NCBI GenBank assembly: GCA_017531225.1
Contig: JAFXLL010000010.1
Location: forward strand, 496,001-560,000
Reading direction: 5' to 3'
Length of the DNA stretch: 64,000 nt
Source: Bacteroidales bacterium
GTDB taxonomy: Bacteria; Bacteroidota; Bacteroidia; Bacteroidales; F082
Every line of letters starts with the position of its first letter. Within the stretch, counting starts at the first letter, position 1. Made by a program: the position numbers and the translations under genes. Below, piece after piece: positions 1 through 11,026 of the stretch. The notes under the pieces were generated by a model. That model saw only the letters and a list, made by a program, of their open reading frames with translations, did no database searches and was not told the DNA's origin.

Positions 1-3000
1 CTGCATTGACGGTGACATGTGACTCGCCAACATAGGATAGATAGGAGAGCTGTGTTCCGGGAGGAACCGCCGAACCTAAACCACCGCCATACACATCGCC
101 GTTGTTGTTGCCGTCCGTACCAATCTGGCCACCATTGATGACAACCTCGGACTTACCAGTACCTGCAACATAACCAATGATAGTGTCATTATGTGAGGGT
201 AAGGATACAGTGTTGAAAGTACCCACCGAAGCGATGGTGCCACCGCCTAACACATGGTTGTAAATCTTACCTCCGTTGACGGTTACCAAAGTGTTGCCAA
301 ACACACGGCCGCCAATAGGATTGTACAATGCGACAGGGGCAGGAGGATTGGAATAAACGTCGGTACCACGACCGCCGCCGTACACTTGGCCACGCACAAC
401 ACGACGGCCAACACCCATTTCGTCTTCCGCAATCTCGCTGTCAGCCTCCGATAGGTGGAGGACGCGGCTTGCATCATAGTACTCGCATGTTGTTTGTTCT
501 TGTGAAAGGGCGTATTCTGTACCATGTAAAGGTATACCACCTATGACAAAGTTGTTGGGTCCTTCGGAAGTGCCGATGGCGACATCCGTATTCTCATACA
601 CACGACCGTTCTCGCCACCACCGAACACACAGCTAACTACCTGGGCGCTGCCCTCGACGCTCACCGAAGTCTCTTTGACATAGGCCATCTTGTTGTATTG
701 TGGATGTGCCTCACCACGGCTGGCGCCGTAGATGCTACCCTCGTTACCGCCGAGGTACTTGAAAGCCTGACTGATATACGCTGAATCCGTCAACGATGAC
801 ACTCCTAAAACATCAGCTGCATCAGCCAATTCTTCAGCAGTGATGTCTTCGGTAAGGTCGGCTTTCTTAGGACCGATAAGCGCATTGCCGCCTACTGTAA
901 CCGAAGCAGTACCTCCTCCGAGCCATTCATTAATGGTGCCGTCGGATTTGAAGGTGAAGTTACCCACCGAAGCCATACGACCGCCGCCGTACACATTGTG
1001 ACGCACCACGGCATTGCCATTCACGGTCACATTGGTGTTGCCATATACGCGACCCAACAATTCATGGTCACCTGCAGTGGTAGCAGTACCTTCGCCGCCG
1101 CCATACACGTCACCGGTGTTGACTTCATCGTGAAGACTGCGGTCTGTCACATAACGTTCCCTGAAGTTCAGCCTTCTACCAACGGTACCACCGCTAACAA
1201 CAACGAATGTATTGCCATCAACAGCTGCCTTATTTCCACCACCGAAGATATTGCCTTTTGCCCAACCGGTAACCATGTTCACTCTGGTATTGCCGGTCAC
1301 TTTGGCGGTATCAACATCCTTTTCGATACCCAAGCCGGCGCCGAAGATGTCGCCTGCAACCACGGCCTCGTCATGCAACATATTCACTTCAGTGTTGCCG
1401 TTCACAATAGCCAGTGAACCACCGCCATACACATTGCCGCTTACATAGGCGTGTGGGTGTTCAGGTACGGTATAAAGCGGATCATTGTTTCCATCTTTAG
1501 GAATGAATGCTGCCATGGTAGCGGATTCGTATCCGATGTTGACCCGTGGGTTGGAAACAACGGTTGCTGTGTCACCCAAGGAGCCACCGAACACATTACC
1601 CCTGATACCTGGTTCTTGTGCGATGTGAATCACGTTGACTACGGGGCTAACAGTGTCAACGGTTGTGGAAGTAATGGCCGTTTGTTTGCTGCCACCATAA
1701 AGGTTGGTAATGTCCAACTCACAATTTGTAGTCTCTTTATCTATCACGTTCACCGTGATCACACCTTCGATGTTACCATTGACATCGCTACCACCAAACA
1801 CATTGGTATGCTTACCACCATAAAGGTTAAGAGTGACATTACCGCCGTAACCTACTGGGAAAACAGGATATTGGTCATGGAGCGCTTGTGTCACTTTGCT
1901 AATGTTAGCCGGATTGGTAATGGTACCGCATGATCCGCCAAACAGGTTTTCTACTTCACCACCTTCCACGTTAAGGGTGACATTACCATAGATATTTGCA
2001 TTATGGGCTCCACCATAGAATTCATGGTAGTAGCCTTCACCGCAAGCGAGGGTGGTGATCACATCGCCGATGATAGGTGCCTCGTTACTGCCGCCGAAGA
2101 TGTCAAGAATGAATTCTTCGCAATTCGATGGACTGTTGTGCGTGAACTGAAGATTGGTTTTAAGGATACTACCGTCTTGGTTACCGCCACCGAACACAGT
2201 GTCGATAAGACCGGCATTGATGGTAGTATTAGCCGCTCCCCAAATATTAGCAACATGGACTTGACCGTTACCGCCACCGAACACCCTGTGGATACGACCG
2301 CCGTCGACGATCAAATTGGCGTCAGCGTTGACATTGACAGTACCGATATCAGCTGCGTTGGCACCACCATAAAGATCCTTGATGGTGTTGTCGCAGGTAT
2401 AAACATGAACCGTGGTGCTATTGGCAGCTCTCAGATGAGCACCTGGCGTGAAACTTGACTCGTTGCCACCGCCGAACACGGCATTAATGGCATACTGTTG
2501 GGTTTGAGCATTTTCTTGAAGTGCTTCCGCCGTCCATCCTCCTAATGGAGCCGTAGGAACAGTGTTGGCTGGGGTATGTGCGGTCTTATACACATTCACG
2601 AAGACATCACCCAACGGCGTGCCGTTGTGGTCGTTGGCACCATACACATTGCCAGTGATAGTAACACCCGTGTTGGAGAGGTCGGATTTACCGACATTCA
2701 CTATAGCACGGCCTAAGTTAATAGAGTTACGACCACCACCAAACACGTTGTTGACTGTGCCGGCCAGCAGGTTGACCTCACTCTTACCCATGATGAGACC
2801 TGCGATGGTATCATTAGTGTAACCAGTCTCGCCAAACACACCTTCGCCAGCGCCATATACAGAGTGTCGAACCGTACCACCGTTGATGTTGACTTGAGTG
2901 TTGTGGATCAACTCCACATCATCGCTGTCGAGACCGATCTGTCCATTCTTGCCGCCGCCATACACAGCGTTGGCAATGTCAGCACCATCGTTGATATTGA

Positions 3001-6000
3001 CGGTGGTATAAGAGACAAGTGCAAAGTTCTTGAACTGTTGAACAGGATTAGTATCGGGGTTCGGCATACCTTTTGAGCCGCCATACACGCTACCTCCATA
3101 GGTTGAACCTGTTGTTCCGATAGACGTATTAACGTTGACCGTGGCACCAGTGAGGTCGCTTTGGCAGTCATGATCGCCAAAGCGAGGAGGACCCACCGTG
3201 GCCAGATTACCACCACCATACACGTTGTTGTAAATCGTACCACCGTTGATGGTGACGTTGGTCTTCTGGGTTACTGAGCCAGAAAGAGCGCTATAGGATG
3301 TAGGATCGTCTTCGTCAACCAAGCCTACGCCGGATCCTGCACCGTACACATTACCACGCTCAGTCCAGTTCGCGTTGTTAGGATCGTTGTTGATAGTAGC
3401 GTTGTTGGAAACCACGTCGGTTCCAAACTGCACACCGATGGTACCGCTGTTGACAACGGTGTTGGTATTCCAACGCACGTGACCGTCTTGGGCACCACCG
3501 TACACGGAGCCGTAGAGACGAGGACCGACGGAAGAACCTGGAGTACCGATTTGCACATGGGTGTGATTGGTGAAACCAAGGAACACGTCAGGACGTTTGC
3601 CAAAGAGGTCATCGACTTGTTCCGGACGCACATCGGGAACTGCCATACCACGGCAACCACCGAACACTGAGCCGTATGGAATAGTATCTTTGAAAACGCT
3701 CTGAGGTTTCTCTGGGTTAAGCATACCGAGGGTACCTCCAGTGATGGTGATATAGGTGTGACCTGAGTTGGTGGTATCGGCCCATTGATCCATAGCAGTG
3801 ACCAGCTCGCCGTAACCTACTGTATTGTAGTCGCCCACGCCAGCAGCATAGTTACCCACGCCAACAGAAGCGAGGTTACCACCACCGAACACGCTGCGCA
3901 CCACGTATGCATCGGTGTTGTTGGCAGCGTTGATGTTGACGTTGGTATTGCCATAGACCTTACCAGCAGTGATGTCGTACTTGTCGTTGTCGGAAGCGTC
4001 CTTATAAGTGTCCTTACCTTTACCGCCGCCGTAAATTGCATGGCCAACGAGACCCTTGGTAAGGGTGACGTAAGTGTTGTGGTTGACGTGGCCGTTTTCA
4101 CCACCGCCATACACAGCACCGGTGATGCAGCCTTTTCGGTTGGCAGCCAAAGTATCTTTATAGTTTACAGGGGTGACGCTGTTCAGGTCCGCATAGTTGA
4201 TGTTGATCACTGCGGTGTCAACATTGGACAGCAGGGCCATCGCGTAACGGTCGCCCACAGTACCCTTACTACCACCATAGATGTCACCATTGTCCACTTT
4301 CTCATCCTTGCCGGTGATACCGATACGACCGCCTGTTACGTTGACGGTAGCCTTACCGGTCTGAGGAGCGTAGGTGAATTTGTAAGGCCAGCTGTAGAGG
4401 AAGGGGTGTGGGGAGACGTGCTCTTCGGAACTGGCAATAGTACCTACCGAAGCGATCTCACCGCCGCCATACACGCTACGCATCACCCAGCCGCCTTCAA
4501 TATTGACGGTGGTGTTACCTTTGACAACACCTGCCAATGGGTTATAGGCATCTGGAGTGTCATCGTCATCGCTGTCATACATATCGGTACCGCTACCGGC
4601 GCCATAAACGTTACCACAATAGGAGTTCTTCACGGCGTTGACGCTTGAAGCGTCACCGATGCGGCCGCTATAGATGTTGACCGTTGCGTTAGTGTTGACG
4701 TGGCCGTTCTCGCCAGAGCCATACACGGAAGCGTTCACCAAGGCGTCGCCCGACAAAGTAGAGCCTTCTTTCCTACCGATGTTTACAGTGGCGACCTGTA
4801 CGGTAGCCATAGCGTCAAACTCATGACCAGGAGCGGCGATCTCACCACGTGAGGAGCCATACACGTTACCGCCGTACATGTTGGCGATACCTGAAGCGTC
4901 GCCGATGGTGCCGCCGAGGATGTCAACCGTAGTATTGGTTGGGTCTTGTGTCGGATAGTATGAAACTTGCGGTGGACCGACGATAGCCAATGAACCGCCA
5001 CCATATACGTCACGGTGGATCAAACCGCCGTTGATAATAACGTGAGATTCACGTGTGACGGAACCTGCAGAGTTGCAATAGTTGTCGGTACCTGCGATCT
5101 TTTCAATGCCTCGACCTGCACCATAAACATTGCCTCTGAGTTTCCATTTGTTGGCAGTGATGTCGGTGCCGTCGCCTGAATAGGCTTTACCAATCTCAGC
5201 CTTCGGGTTGACGACAACCTCGGTATTCATACGGACGTGTCCGTCCTCACCACCGCCAAACACTGAACCGTAAACCACAGGCTCATGGGTGCCGTCGCCG
5301 ATGGTGACTTCGGAGTAGTTGATGTAACCCAAGAAGAAGTCGCGGCTGTAGTTGTAGCGTGGTGACTTGTTGTTGCTCGGGAAGGTAATACCCTTGGATG
5401 AACCGAACACATGACCGTTATCGTCGCTATCACCCCAGACCTCGGTGCCGATGGTACCGCCATTGATCTTGACGTATGTAATACCGTCTTGATTTGAGGG
5501 AGTACATGCGCTGCCTTCGACATTGCCTTCGCCATAACCCCAATAGTTACCCTTACCCACGGAAGCCATGTTACCTCCGCCGTAGACGTTCTTCAGGATG
5601 TGGCCGCCATTGACGACAACGTAGGTGTTACCATAGACCTTACCAGCAGTGACGCTGTGTACCATAGTGTCGTTATCGGTGACGTGTCCGCTCGGAACAC
5701 TTGTATTGACAATCCAAAGTGAGTCGCTGTACAGGTCGGTACCCTTACCGGCGCCGAACACAGAGCCGCCGATGAGGCCGCTGTTGATAGTGTCGTAAGC
5801 GTTCTCATACACGTGGCCGTTTTCGCCTGATCCATACACGGAACCGACGATGCATGCGGCATCGTTGGTAATGCTGGTTCCAGGATTGGTGTAATCCACC
5901 TTAACCGTTGATCTACGCGTGTTGGCGAAATAGCTGAACTTGTAACGGTTGCCAGCCTTGCCTCGTGCAGCGCCATAAACGTCGCCGCTGTTGTTGGCTG

Positions 6001-9000
6001 CCACGGTGCCGATATGACCTCCCGTGACGGTGACCGTAGTCTCGCCACCCATGGCGAAGGCCAGTGTAGCAGGCCAACTGATGGTGTCACCCGTGTGATT
6101 CTCAGTGACGGTATGGAGACCCACCGAAGCCATAGCACCAGCGCCATATACGTTACGGCTGATGTAACCGCCGGAGATATTGACCTCGGCATCGCCCCAA
6201 ACGATACCCGACTGTGGATTATAGGAATCCTCCTTCCCGTCGTTGTCGGAGTCGAACATGTCGGTACCGCAACCACCGCCGTACACGTTGCCACGGAAGC
6301 CGAAATACTTCAACTGCTTAGCATAAGTCTCAGGAGCCGCAGCATATTTGTCATACTCGGCAGACAGGCAACCGATGGTGCCGCCCTTCACGTTGACAAC
6401 GGATTTCAGATAAACATGACCGTTCTCACCAGAGCCATACACCGAACCTTTAATCATAGGGCCAGAGCCATCATCGTTACCGATGGTTACGTTGGTGCGG
6501 ATGGCAAACGACAAGCTGTCGGAATAGGCGCCGATGGAGTCGATTTCACCGCGTCCCGAACCGAACACCAAACCGTTTTCGTGGCCGTCAAAGCCAAATT
6601 TGTTTTGTTCGTATGAGTCGAGGCCGATGGTACCGCCTTCGATGGTCACAGTAGCCGTGCCCGTGCCTGACACTTCAGGATTTTTACCCGAGCGCAGGTC
6701 GTAGGTACCCACCGAAGCGATGGGACCGCCGCCATACACGTTGTGGTACACATGGCCGCCCGTGATAGTGACGTTGGTGTTGCCAAAAACACGACCCGAA
6801 GTGATGCTCAAATGATCGGGCATACCTGCCACCTTGTAATGGCTCGTACCACCGCCGCCACCATACACATTGCTGTGCCATGCACCATGCACCTTGAGGG
6901 TATCTTCATCCATGTAGGCATAGCCGACCGTGCCGCCGTCTATATTGACATGGGTATCGCTATACACGTGGCCGTTGACGGAGCCGCCATACACGTTGCT
7001 CTTCACATTGGCATTGTTTTCAATAGTGACGTTGGTGCTGTTCACGTATGCCAAACGCACCACTTGGTCGGCGCCGTCGGTACCATTCTTGATGGTATCA
7101 TAGCCGTGGGGGTTGCCCGCCAAGCCACGACCGCCACCTACCACGTCACCGTTGTTCTTTCCGTCGGTACCGATTTGGCCGCCGTTGATGGTGACATGGG
7201 TGACACCCGTGTTGGCAACGTATGAAATTCTCTGAATCTGCTCACCGAGTGGTATATCTGAAGGAATGTCGTCCTTATGATAAGTGAATGTACCAACCGA
7301 AGCTAATGAACCGCCGCCATACACCTTGTTGTAAATGGTGCCATTGCTAATCGTCACGTTAGTGTTGCCGTACACACGACCTGTGGTATAACTGTATTCC
7401 CCGTTGGCAAGTTTATCGGTACCCTTACCGCCGCCATACACTTCGCCACGGATCACATGGCGACCAAAACCAAACTTGTCTTCGGCGATTTCACTGTCAG
7501 CCGGTTTAAGATTCACCGTGAGGCTGGCATCGTGGTAGGGATTTGTGGAAGGCAAATCGCTAAGAGCGAACGAAGTGCCATGCAACGGTAAAGCACCGAC
7601 AGTGCCACCATTGACATCGACTTTGGTGTGGCGTGCCACGTGGCCGTTGTCGCCGCCACCAAACACTGAGCCTATCACCTGGGCATTTTCGGTAATGCTG
7701 ACAAAGGTGCTGTCGTTGAAGGTCAAGTCGACCATGCCTGAAAGACCACAGCCTGCACCGAACACCATGCCGGAATTGCCGCCGAGATACTTGAAGACCG
7801 TGTCGATATACTGCTGTGTGTTAATATCATCAGCATAACCTGTCCTAGCCGGTTTCAAATCGTCTGCAGAAGGTTGTGTGAGGTCTTCCTTCGTGGGACC
7901 GATGTGAGCATCGCCCTTGACGATGACCTTGGTGATACCGGTTCCTGAAGCGAAGACAGGAAGTCCATTAGCGTCTTTTCCAGTGATGGTGCCCACATGC
8001 GACAAGCCGCCGCCACCATACACGCCGTGGCGCACCGTACCACCCTCGATGGTGATGTTGGTGTTGCCGAACACGATGCCCGTGGTGTCGTTATACACGC
8101 CAGGATAAACTGCTGCGATGCCTTTACCGCCACCCAACACGTTACCCGTGTAAATAAAGCTGTTGTATTGTTCGTAATTGTCAGTAAGGTATTCCTTAAG
8201 GGTGATTTTCTGGCCCACGGTGCCGCCGGTCATCGTGACGACGGTGCTCTTCAGGACGTGGCCGTTGTCGCCGCCGCCAAACACCGAGTTATAAATCATA
8301 GCGTCGCCGCTGATGTTAACGTAAGTGCTGTCCACATTGGCAAATTCATGGGCGTTGCCGTCGTTTTTACCGCCAGCAAATCCCAAGCCACCGCCATACA
8401 CGCTACCGTTAAAGATGGTTGCCTGATCGACTCCGATTTGCTCGGTACCGACTTTACCGCCGCTGATGTTGACATGCGCACTCTTCAATACGGAGCCTGA
8501 CCTACCACCGCCATAGACGTTGCCCATGGCCAAGCCATTGCTCATATTGATTGTGGTATGGCCATTTACCAGACCTGCTTCCTTGTTTTCACCAAAGTAG
8601 TTACGTCCTCCACCAAAGATGTTGCCATCGTAGCCAGATTTACCCGAACTACCGATAACAGTGGTTTTGCCTGCATCTTGGCCAACGGCCACATTGGCAT
8701 TGCCCAAGATATGGCCGTCCTCGGCACCACCTATCACTGAACCGTAGATGATACCGCCCGTGATTTGCACATCAGTGCTTCCCACATTGGTAAGACCATC
8801 GAAAACGTCTCTCGGGTCACCAGCACCGCCACCAAAGACATAGCCGGAGAGCGGACGCGCTGCGATGTCCGAATCGGTGCGTGGCACACCAACGGTACCG
8901 CCGCTTATCCTGACGGTGGCTTTACCGTCCACATTGGTGGACTCGTTGGCACCATACACATTGTTGAGGATGTGGCCTCCGGTGATATTCACCTCAGTGT

Positions 9001-10981
9001 TGCCCCACACCTTGCCCGAAAGCGGGTTCCAATGTGATTCATAGTTGCTCGGATCATCTCCTGTAACATAGGGGAACCAGCCCGAGCCGCCACCAAATAC
9101 ATTGCCGAACCACGACTTGCCGTCTTTAGGAACATTGCCGTTACTCAAATATGCCGGATCGAAGGGGGTGTATGGTGATTCAAAATTCCAGTGGGCTGTT
9201 CCACTCAAACAGTTCCGGTCGGTAACCAACGAATCAAGCGGGTTGAAGAACTGTCTGTTCGCAAACAGTGAATCCCTTACAGCGCCATTAATTACATAAT
9301 AACCCGCACCGATTTGTCCGCCGCTGATGGTCACCTTGGCATTGCCCCTCACGTGGCCGCTTTCGGCACCACCAAACACGGAGGCTTTCACCCAACCGCC
9401 ACTAATCTCCACCTCGGTATGGTTGACCGTTGACATGAGGTCCAAGAGGCTGATTAAATCGCTAGAGCTGGTGCCTACTTGAACTTGTGGGTAAGAGGTT
9501 GAGGTTGGGTCATCCGACCAGCCTTCACCGCCGCCATACACATAGCCAAGGTCGTCATTGTAATAGAGCCGGGGGCTACCTTCCTCATAAGTGCGTGCTC
9601 TCATCTGGCTTCTGTCACCGCCGATGATGCCTCCGCTGACCTTCACCTTAGCCAAGCCTTCAGATATCTGGATGTTACTGACGGTATTCCCACTTTGATC
9701 CCAAGAGTATTGGCCCACGTTGGCCAACTCACCACCGCCAAATACAATGCCGTATACATGGGTACCCTTGCCTAAATTGTCTGAGATTTCGACTTCCGTA
9801 TTCTTGGTCAAGCCCAAGAGCAAGTTCGAGGCTGCGGGATGACCGGGAATTGGGTCGAAGGTACCCATTCCACCACCATACACGCTACCCATACTATGAT
9901 CTGAGAAGATTTCGATGACCGTCTCATTTGGATCATCAGGATTGCCAGTCTTGGTATTGTTGCCCACTATACCGCCCTTCACCAGGACTTTGGTATGGCC
10001 GTGGTCGGTGCCATCTTGCATGATGCCGTTCACGTTAACGCCAGTCAAACCGAGACGACCGCCGCCGTAGATATTGCCGTAGAGTTGTCCGTCGGTCATT
10101 TCCACGAGAGTATTACCACCCACGCGACCAGCGGTCAAATTTGTGTGCAGGTAGTTTTGGCCACCGCCGAAGATGTTGCCATCCCAGCCAGTCTTGCCAT
10201 TCGTACCGATGAGCGGTTTCTTGTTTTTGGTATTGGTGCCTTGTGCCACGAGGATTCTTGCATCGCCAATCACATGGCCATCCGCACCACCACCTAAAAT
10301 GGAACCATAAATAAGGGCGCTGTCGCAAACGATGACCGAGGTGCTGTCTACATTGGCAAATTCCTTATATGCATTAGCACCATCATCTTCATAACCTTGT
10401 CCACCGCCATACACATAGGCGTTGGTTCCGGTACCGTCCAAAGGACCGATTTCTCCGCCGCTGATGGTCACCGTGGCCACGCCTGTGGTCTTGTCGTTAA
10501 GGTTGCCTCTACCTACCGAAGCCATCTCACCACCGCCAAATACGTTCTTGAGTACCTTGGCACTACCCGAGATGGTTACAAAGGTATTGCCTTCCACCAA
10601 ACCATGTTCACGATCGGTGGTCGTACCTTGACCGCCGCCGAACACATTGCCACCCTTGGCTACTGGACAAACCGCAACGCCATTGTTCATTGTTCCAGTT
10701 GGCTGGCCCAGAGTACCAACGACACCGCTGCTCATCTCCACGATGGCATTGACCGATACCTGTCCCTCCAAACCACCACCATAGACATTGCCTAAGATGG
10801 TATCGTTATGAACGCCATGGATACGAACGGTATCGTTACCAACGACGTTGGCTTTCTCGCCACCGCCGAAAATATTACCGTGAACCTTTACTTGGGCTTG
10901 TACCACACCACTGCCTATCAGTAGCAGCGCTGTGGCTAACAAGAGTCCTTTCCACTTCACTTTTTGGGTTTTTAGTTTCAT
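1..10981 (-). CDS. Giant exported YGGG-repeat protein, 3' end beyond window
   Basis: The frame starts at an ATG at 10979-10981 and stays open to the left edge, so at least 3660 codons are visible and the C-terminus is missing. The N-terminus is a signal peptide (KWKGLLLATALLLIGSGVV then QAQ), followed at once by the first motif (IFGGGEKANV). The rest is a chain of short units with [VIL]-[YF]-G-[GSA]-G followed by a V-x-V-x-I-x-x-G strand-like stretch. Between about 3.4 and 8.3 kb these form a four-motif super-unit (MASVG type, SSKG type, GENGHV type, AGRGTD type). At about 2.6 kb the frame switches to the cassette with a GANDHNGTP motif, related to those of the next genes. It is last in a co-directional run, 45 bp after the previous stop. 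I know no characterised family; a cell-surface beta-solenoid is inference. The reading frame was spot-checked at about 10 places, not codon by codon. Confidence 0.9.
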   Translation of the reverse strand, partial: MKLKTQKVKWKGLLLATALLLIGSGVVQAQVKVHGNIFGGGEKANVVGNDTVRIHGVHNDTILGNVYGGGLEGQVSVNAIVEMSSGVVGTLGQPTGTMNNGVAVCPVAKGGNVFGGGQGTTTDREHGLVEGNTFVTISGSAKVLKNVFGGGEMASVGRGNLNDKTTGVATVTISGGEIGPLDGTGTNAYVYGGGQGYEDDGANAYKEFANVDSTSVIVCDSALIYGSILGGGADGHVIGDARILVAQGTNTKNKKPLIGTNGKTGWDGNIFGGGQNYLHTNLTAGRVGGNTLVEMTDGQLYGNIYGGGRLGLTGVNVNGIMQDGTDHGHTKVLVKGGIVGNNTKTGNPDDPNETVIEIFSDHSMGSVYGGGMGTFDPIPGHPAASNLLLGLTKNTEVEISDNLGKGTHVYGIVFGGGELANVGQYSWDQSGNTVSNIQISEGLAKVKVSGGIIGGDRSQMRARTYEEGSPRLYYNDDLGYVYGGGEGWSDDPTSTSYPQVQVGTSSSDLISLLDLMSTVNHTEVEISGGWVKASVFGGAESGHVRGNAKVTISGGQIGAGYYVINGAVRDSLFANRQFFNPLDSLVTDRNCLSGTAHWNFESPYTPFDPAYLSNGNVPKDGKSWFGNVFGGGSGWFPYVTGDDPSNYESHWNPLSGKVWGNTEVNITGGHILNNVYGANESTNVDGKATVRISGGTVGVPRTDSDIAARPLSGYVFGGGAGDPRDVFDGLTNVGSTDVQITGGIIYGSVIGGAEDGHILGNANVAVGQDAGKTTVIGSSGKSGYDGNIFGGGRNYFGENKEAGLVNGHTTINMSNGLAMGNVYGGGRSGSVLKSAHVNISGGKVGTEQIGVDQATIFNGSVYGGGLGFAGGKNDGNAHEFANVDSTYVNISGDAMIYNSVFGGGDNGHVLKSTVVTMTGGTVGQKITLKEYLTDNYEQYNSFIYTGNVLGGGKGIAAVYPGVYNDTTGIVFGNTNITIEGGTVRHGVYGGGGLSHVGTITGKDANGLPVFASGTGITKVIVKGDAHIGPTKEDLTQPSADDLKPARTGYADDINTQQYIDTVFKYLGGNSGMVFGAGCGLSGMVDLTFNDSTFVSITENAQVIGSVFGGGDNGHVARHTKVDVNGGTVGALPLHGTSFALSDLPSTNPYHDASLTVNLKPADSEIAEDKFGFGRHVIRGEVYGGGKGTDKLANGEYSYTTGRVYGNTNVTISNGTIYNKVYGGGSLASVGTFTYHKDDIPSDIPLGEQIQRISYVANTGVTHVTINGGQIGTDGKNNGDVVGGGRGLAGNPHGYDTIKNGTDGADQVVRLAYVNSTNVTIENNANVKSNVYGGSVNGHVYSDTHVNIDGGTVGYAYMDEDTLKVHGAWHSNVYGGGGGTSHYKVAGMPDHLSITSGRVFGNTNVTITGGHVYHNVYGGGPIASVGTYDLRSGKNPEVSGTGTATVTIEGGTIGLDSYEQNKFGFDGHENGLVFGSGRGEIDSIGAYSDSLSFAIRTNVTIGNDDGSGPMIKGSVYGSGENGHVYLKSVVNVKGGTIGCLSAEYDKYAAAPETYAKQLKYFGFRGNVYGGGCGTDMFDSDNDGKEDSYNPQSGIVWGDAEVNISGGYISRNVYGAGAMASVGLHTVTENHTGDTISWPATLAFAMGGETTVTVTGGHIGTVAANNSGDVYGAARGKAGNRYKFSYFANTRRSTVKVDYTNPGTSITNDAACIVGSVYGSGENGHVYENAYDTINSGLIGGSVFGAGKGTDLYSDSLWIVNTSVPSGHVTDNDTMVHSVTAGKVYGNTYVVVNGGHILKNVYGGGNMASVGKGNYWGYGEGNVEGSACTPSNQDGITYVKINGGTIGTEVWGDSDDNGHVFGSSKGITFPSNNKSPRYNYSRDFFLGYINYSEVTIGDGTHEPVVYGSVFGGGEDGHVRMNTEVVVNPKAEIGKAYSGDGTDITANKWKLRGNVYGAGRGIEKIAGTDNYCNSAGSVTRESHVIINGGLIHRDVYGGGSLAIVGPPQVSYYPTQDPTNTTVDILGGTIGDASGIANMYGGNVYGSSRGEIAAPGHEFDAMATVQVATVNIGRKEGSTLSGDALVNASVYGSGENGHVNTNATVNIYSGRIGDASSVNAVKNSYCGNVYGAGSGTDMYDSDDDDTPDAYNPLAGVVKGNTTVNIEGGWVMRSVYGGGEIASVGTIASSEEHVSPHPFLYSWPYKFTYAPQTGKATVNVTGGRIGITGKDEKVDNGDIYGGSKGTVGDRYAMALLSNVDTAVININYADLNSVTPVNYKDTLAANRKGCITGAVYGGGENGHVNHNTYVTLTKGLVGHAIYGGGKGKDTYKDASDNDKYDITAGKVYGNTNVNINAANNTDAYVVRSVFGGGNLASVGVGNYAAGVGDYNTVGYGELVTAMDQWADTTNSGHTYITITGGTLGMLNPEKPQSVFKDTIPYGSVFGGCRGMAVPDVRPEQVDDLFGKRPDVFLGFTNHTHVQIGTPGSSVGPRLYGSVYGGAQDGHVRWNTNTVVNSGTIGVQFGTDVVSNNATINNDPNNANWTERGNVYGAGSGVGLVDEDDPTSYSALSGSVTQKTNVTINGGTIYNNVYGGGNLATVGPPRFGDHDCQSDLTGATVNVNTSIGTTGSTYGGSVYGGSKGMPNPDTNPVQQFKNFALVSYTTVNINDGADIANAVYGGGKNGQIGLDSDDVELIHNTQVNINGGTVRHSVYGAGEGVFGETGYTNDTIAGLIMGKSEVNLLAGTVNNVFGGGRNSINLGRAIVNVGKSDLSNTGVTITGNVYGANDHNGTPLGDVFVNVYKTAHTPANTVPTAPLGGWTAEALQENAQTQQYAINAVFGGGNESSFTPGAHLRAANSTTVHVYTCDNTIKDLYGGANAADIGTVNVNADANLIVDGGRIHRVFGGGNGQVHVANIWGAANTTINAGLIDTVFGGGNQDGSILKTNLQFTHNSPSNCEEFILDIFGGSNEAPIIGDVITTLACGEGYYHEFYGGAHNANIYGNVTLNVEGGEVENLFGGSCGTITNPANISKVTQALHDQYPVFPVGYGGNVTLNLYGGKHTNVFGGSDVNGNIEGVITVNVIDKETTNCELDITNLYGGSKQTAITSTTVDTVSPVVNVIHIAQEPGIRGNVFGGSLGDTATVVSNPRVNIGYESATMAAFIPKDGNNDPLYTVPEHPHAYVSGNVYGGGSLAIVNGNTEVNMLHDEAVVAGDIFGAGLGIEKDVDTAKVTGNTRVNMVTGWAKGNIFGGGNKAAVDGNTFVVVSGGTVGRRLNFRERYVTDRSLHDEVNTGDVYGGGEGTATTAGDHELLGRVYGNTNVTVNGNAVVRHNVYGGGRMASVGNFTFKSDGTINEWLGGGTASVTVGGNALIGPKKADLTEDITAEELADAADVLGVSSLTDSAYISQAFKYLGGNEGSIYGASRGEAHPQYNKMAYVKETSVSVEGSAQVVSCVFGGGENGRVYENTDVAIGTSEGPNNFVIGGIPLHGTEYALSQEQTTCEYYDASRVLHLSEADSEIAEDEMGVGRRVVRGQVYGGGRGTDVYSNPPAPVALYNPIGGRVFGNTLVTVNGGKIYNHVLGGGTIASVGTFNTVSLPSHNDTIIGYVAGTGKSEVVINGGQIGTDGNNNGDVYGGGLGSAVPPGTQLSYLSYVGESHVTVNA
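3476..8281 (-). repeat. Four-motif super-repeat, about 0.6 kb, nine copies
   Basis: The codons for the (E/D/V/Q)(N/D)GHV motif fall at 3476, 4085, 4697, 5234, 5810, 6413, 6965, 7637 and 8255, giving intervals of 609, 612, 537, 576, 603, 552, 672 and 618 nt. All are in the frame of the giant gene. Each interval carries four glycine motifs in the same order, about 199 residues per unit. Degenerate further copies appear to extend to about 10.3 kb. Confidence 0.8.
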
Positions 10982-11026
10982 ATGTCTGGGTTCCATATTA
11001 AACCTGCAAAATTACAACTATTTTCT

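Noticed and set aside
11007-11014. TAATTTTG box before the leftmost giant gene
   Set aside because: The -33 would need a 23-bp spacer and lie in the end of the upstream gene; more likely chance in a 45-bp operon gap.
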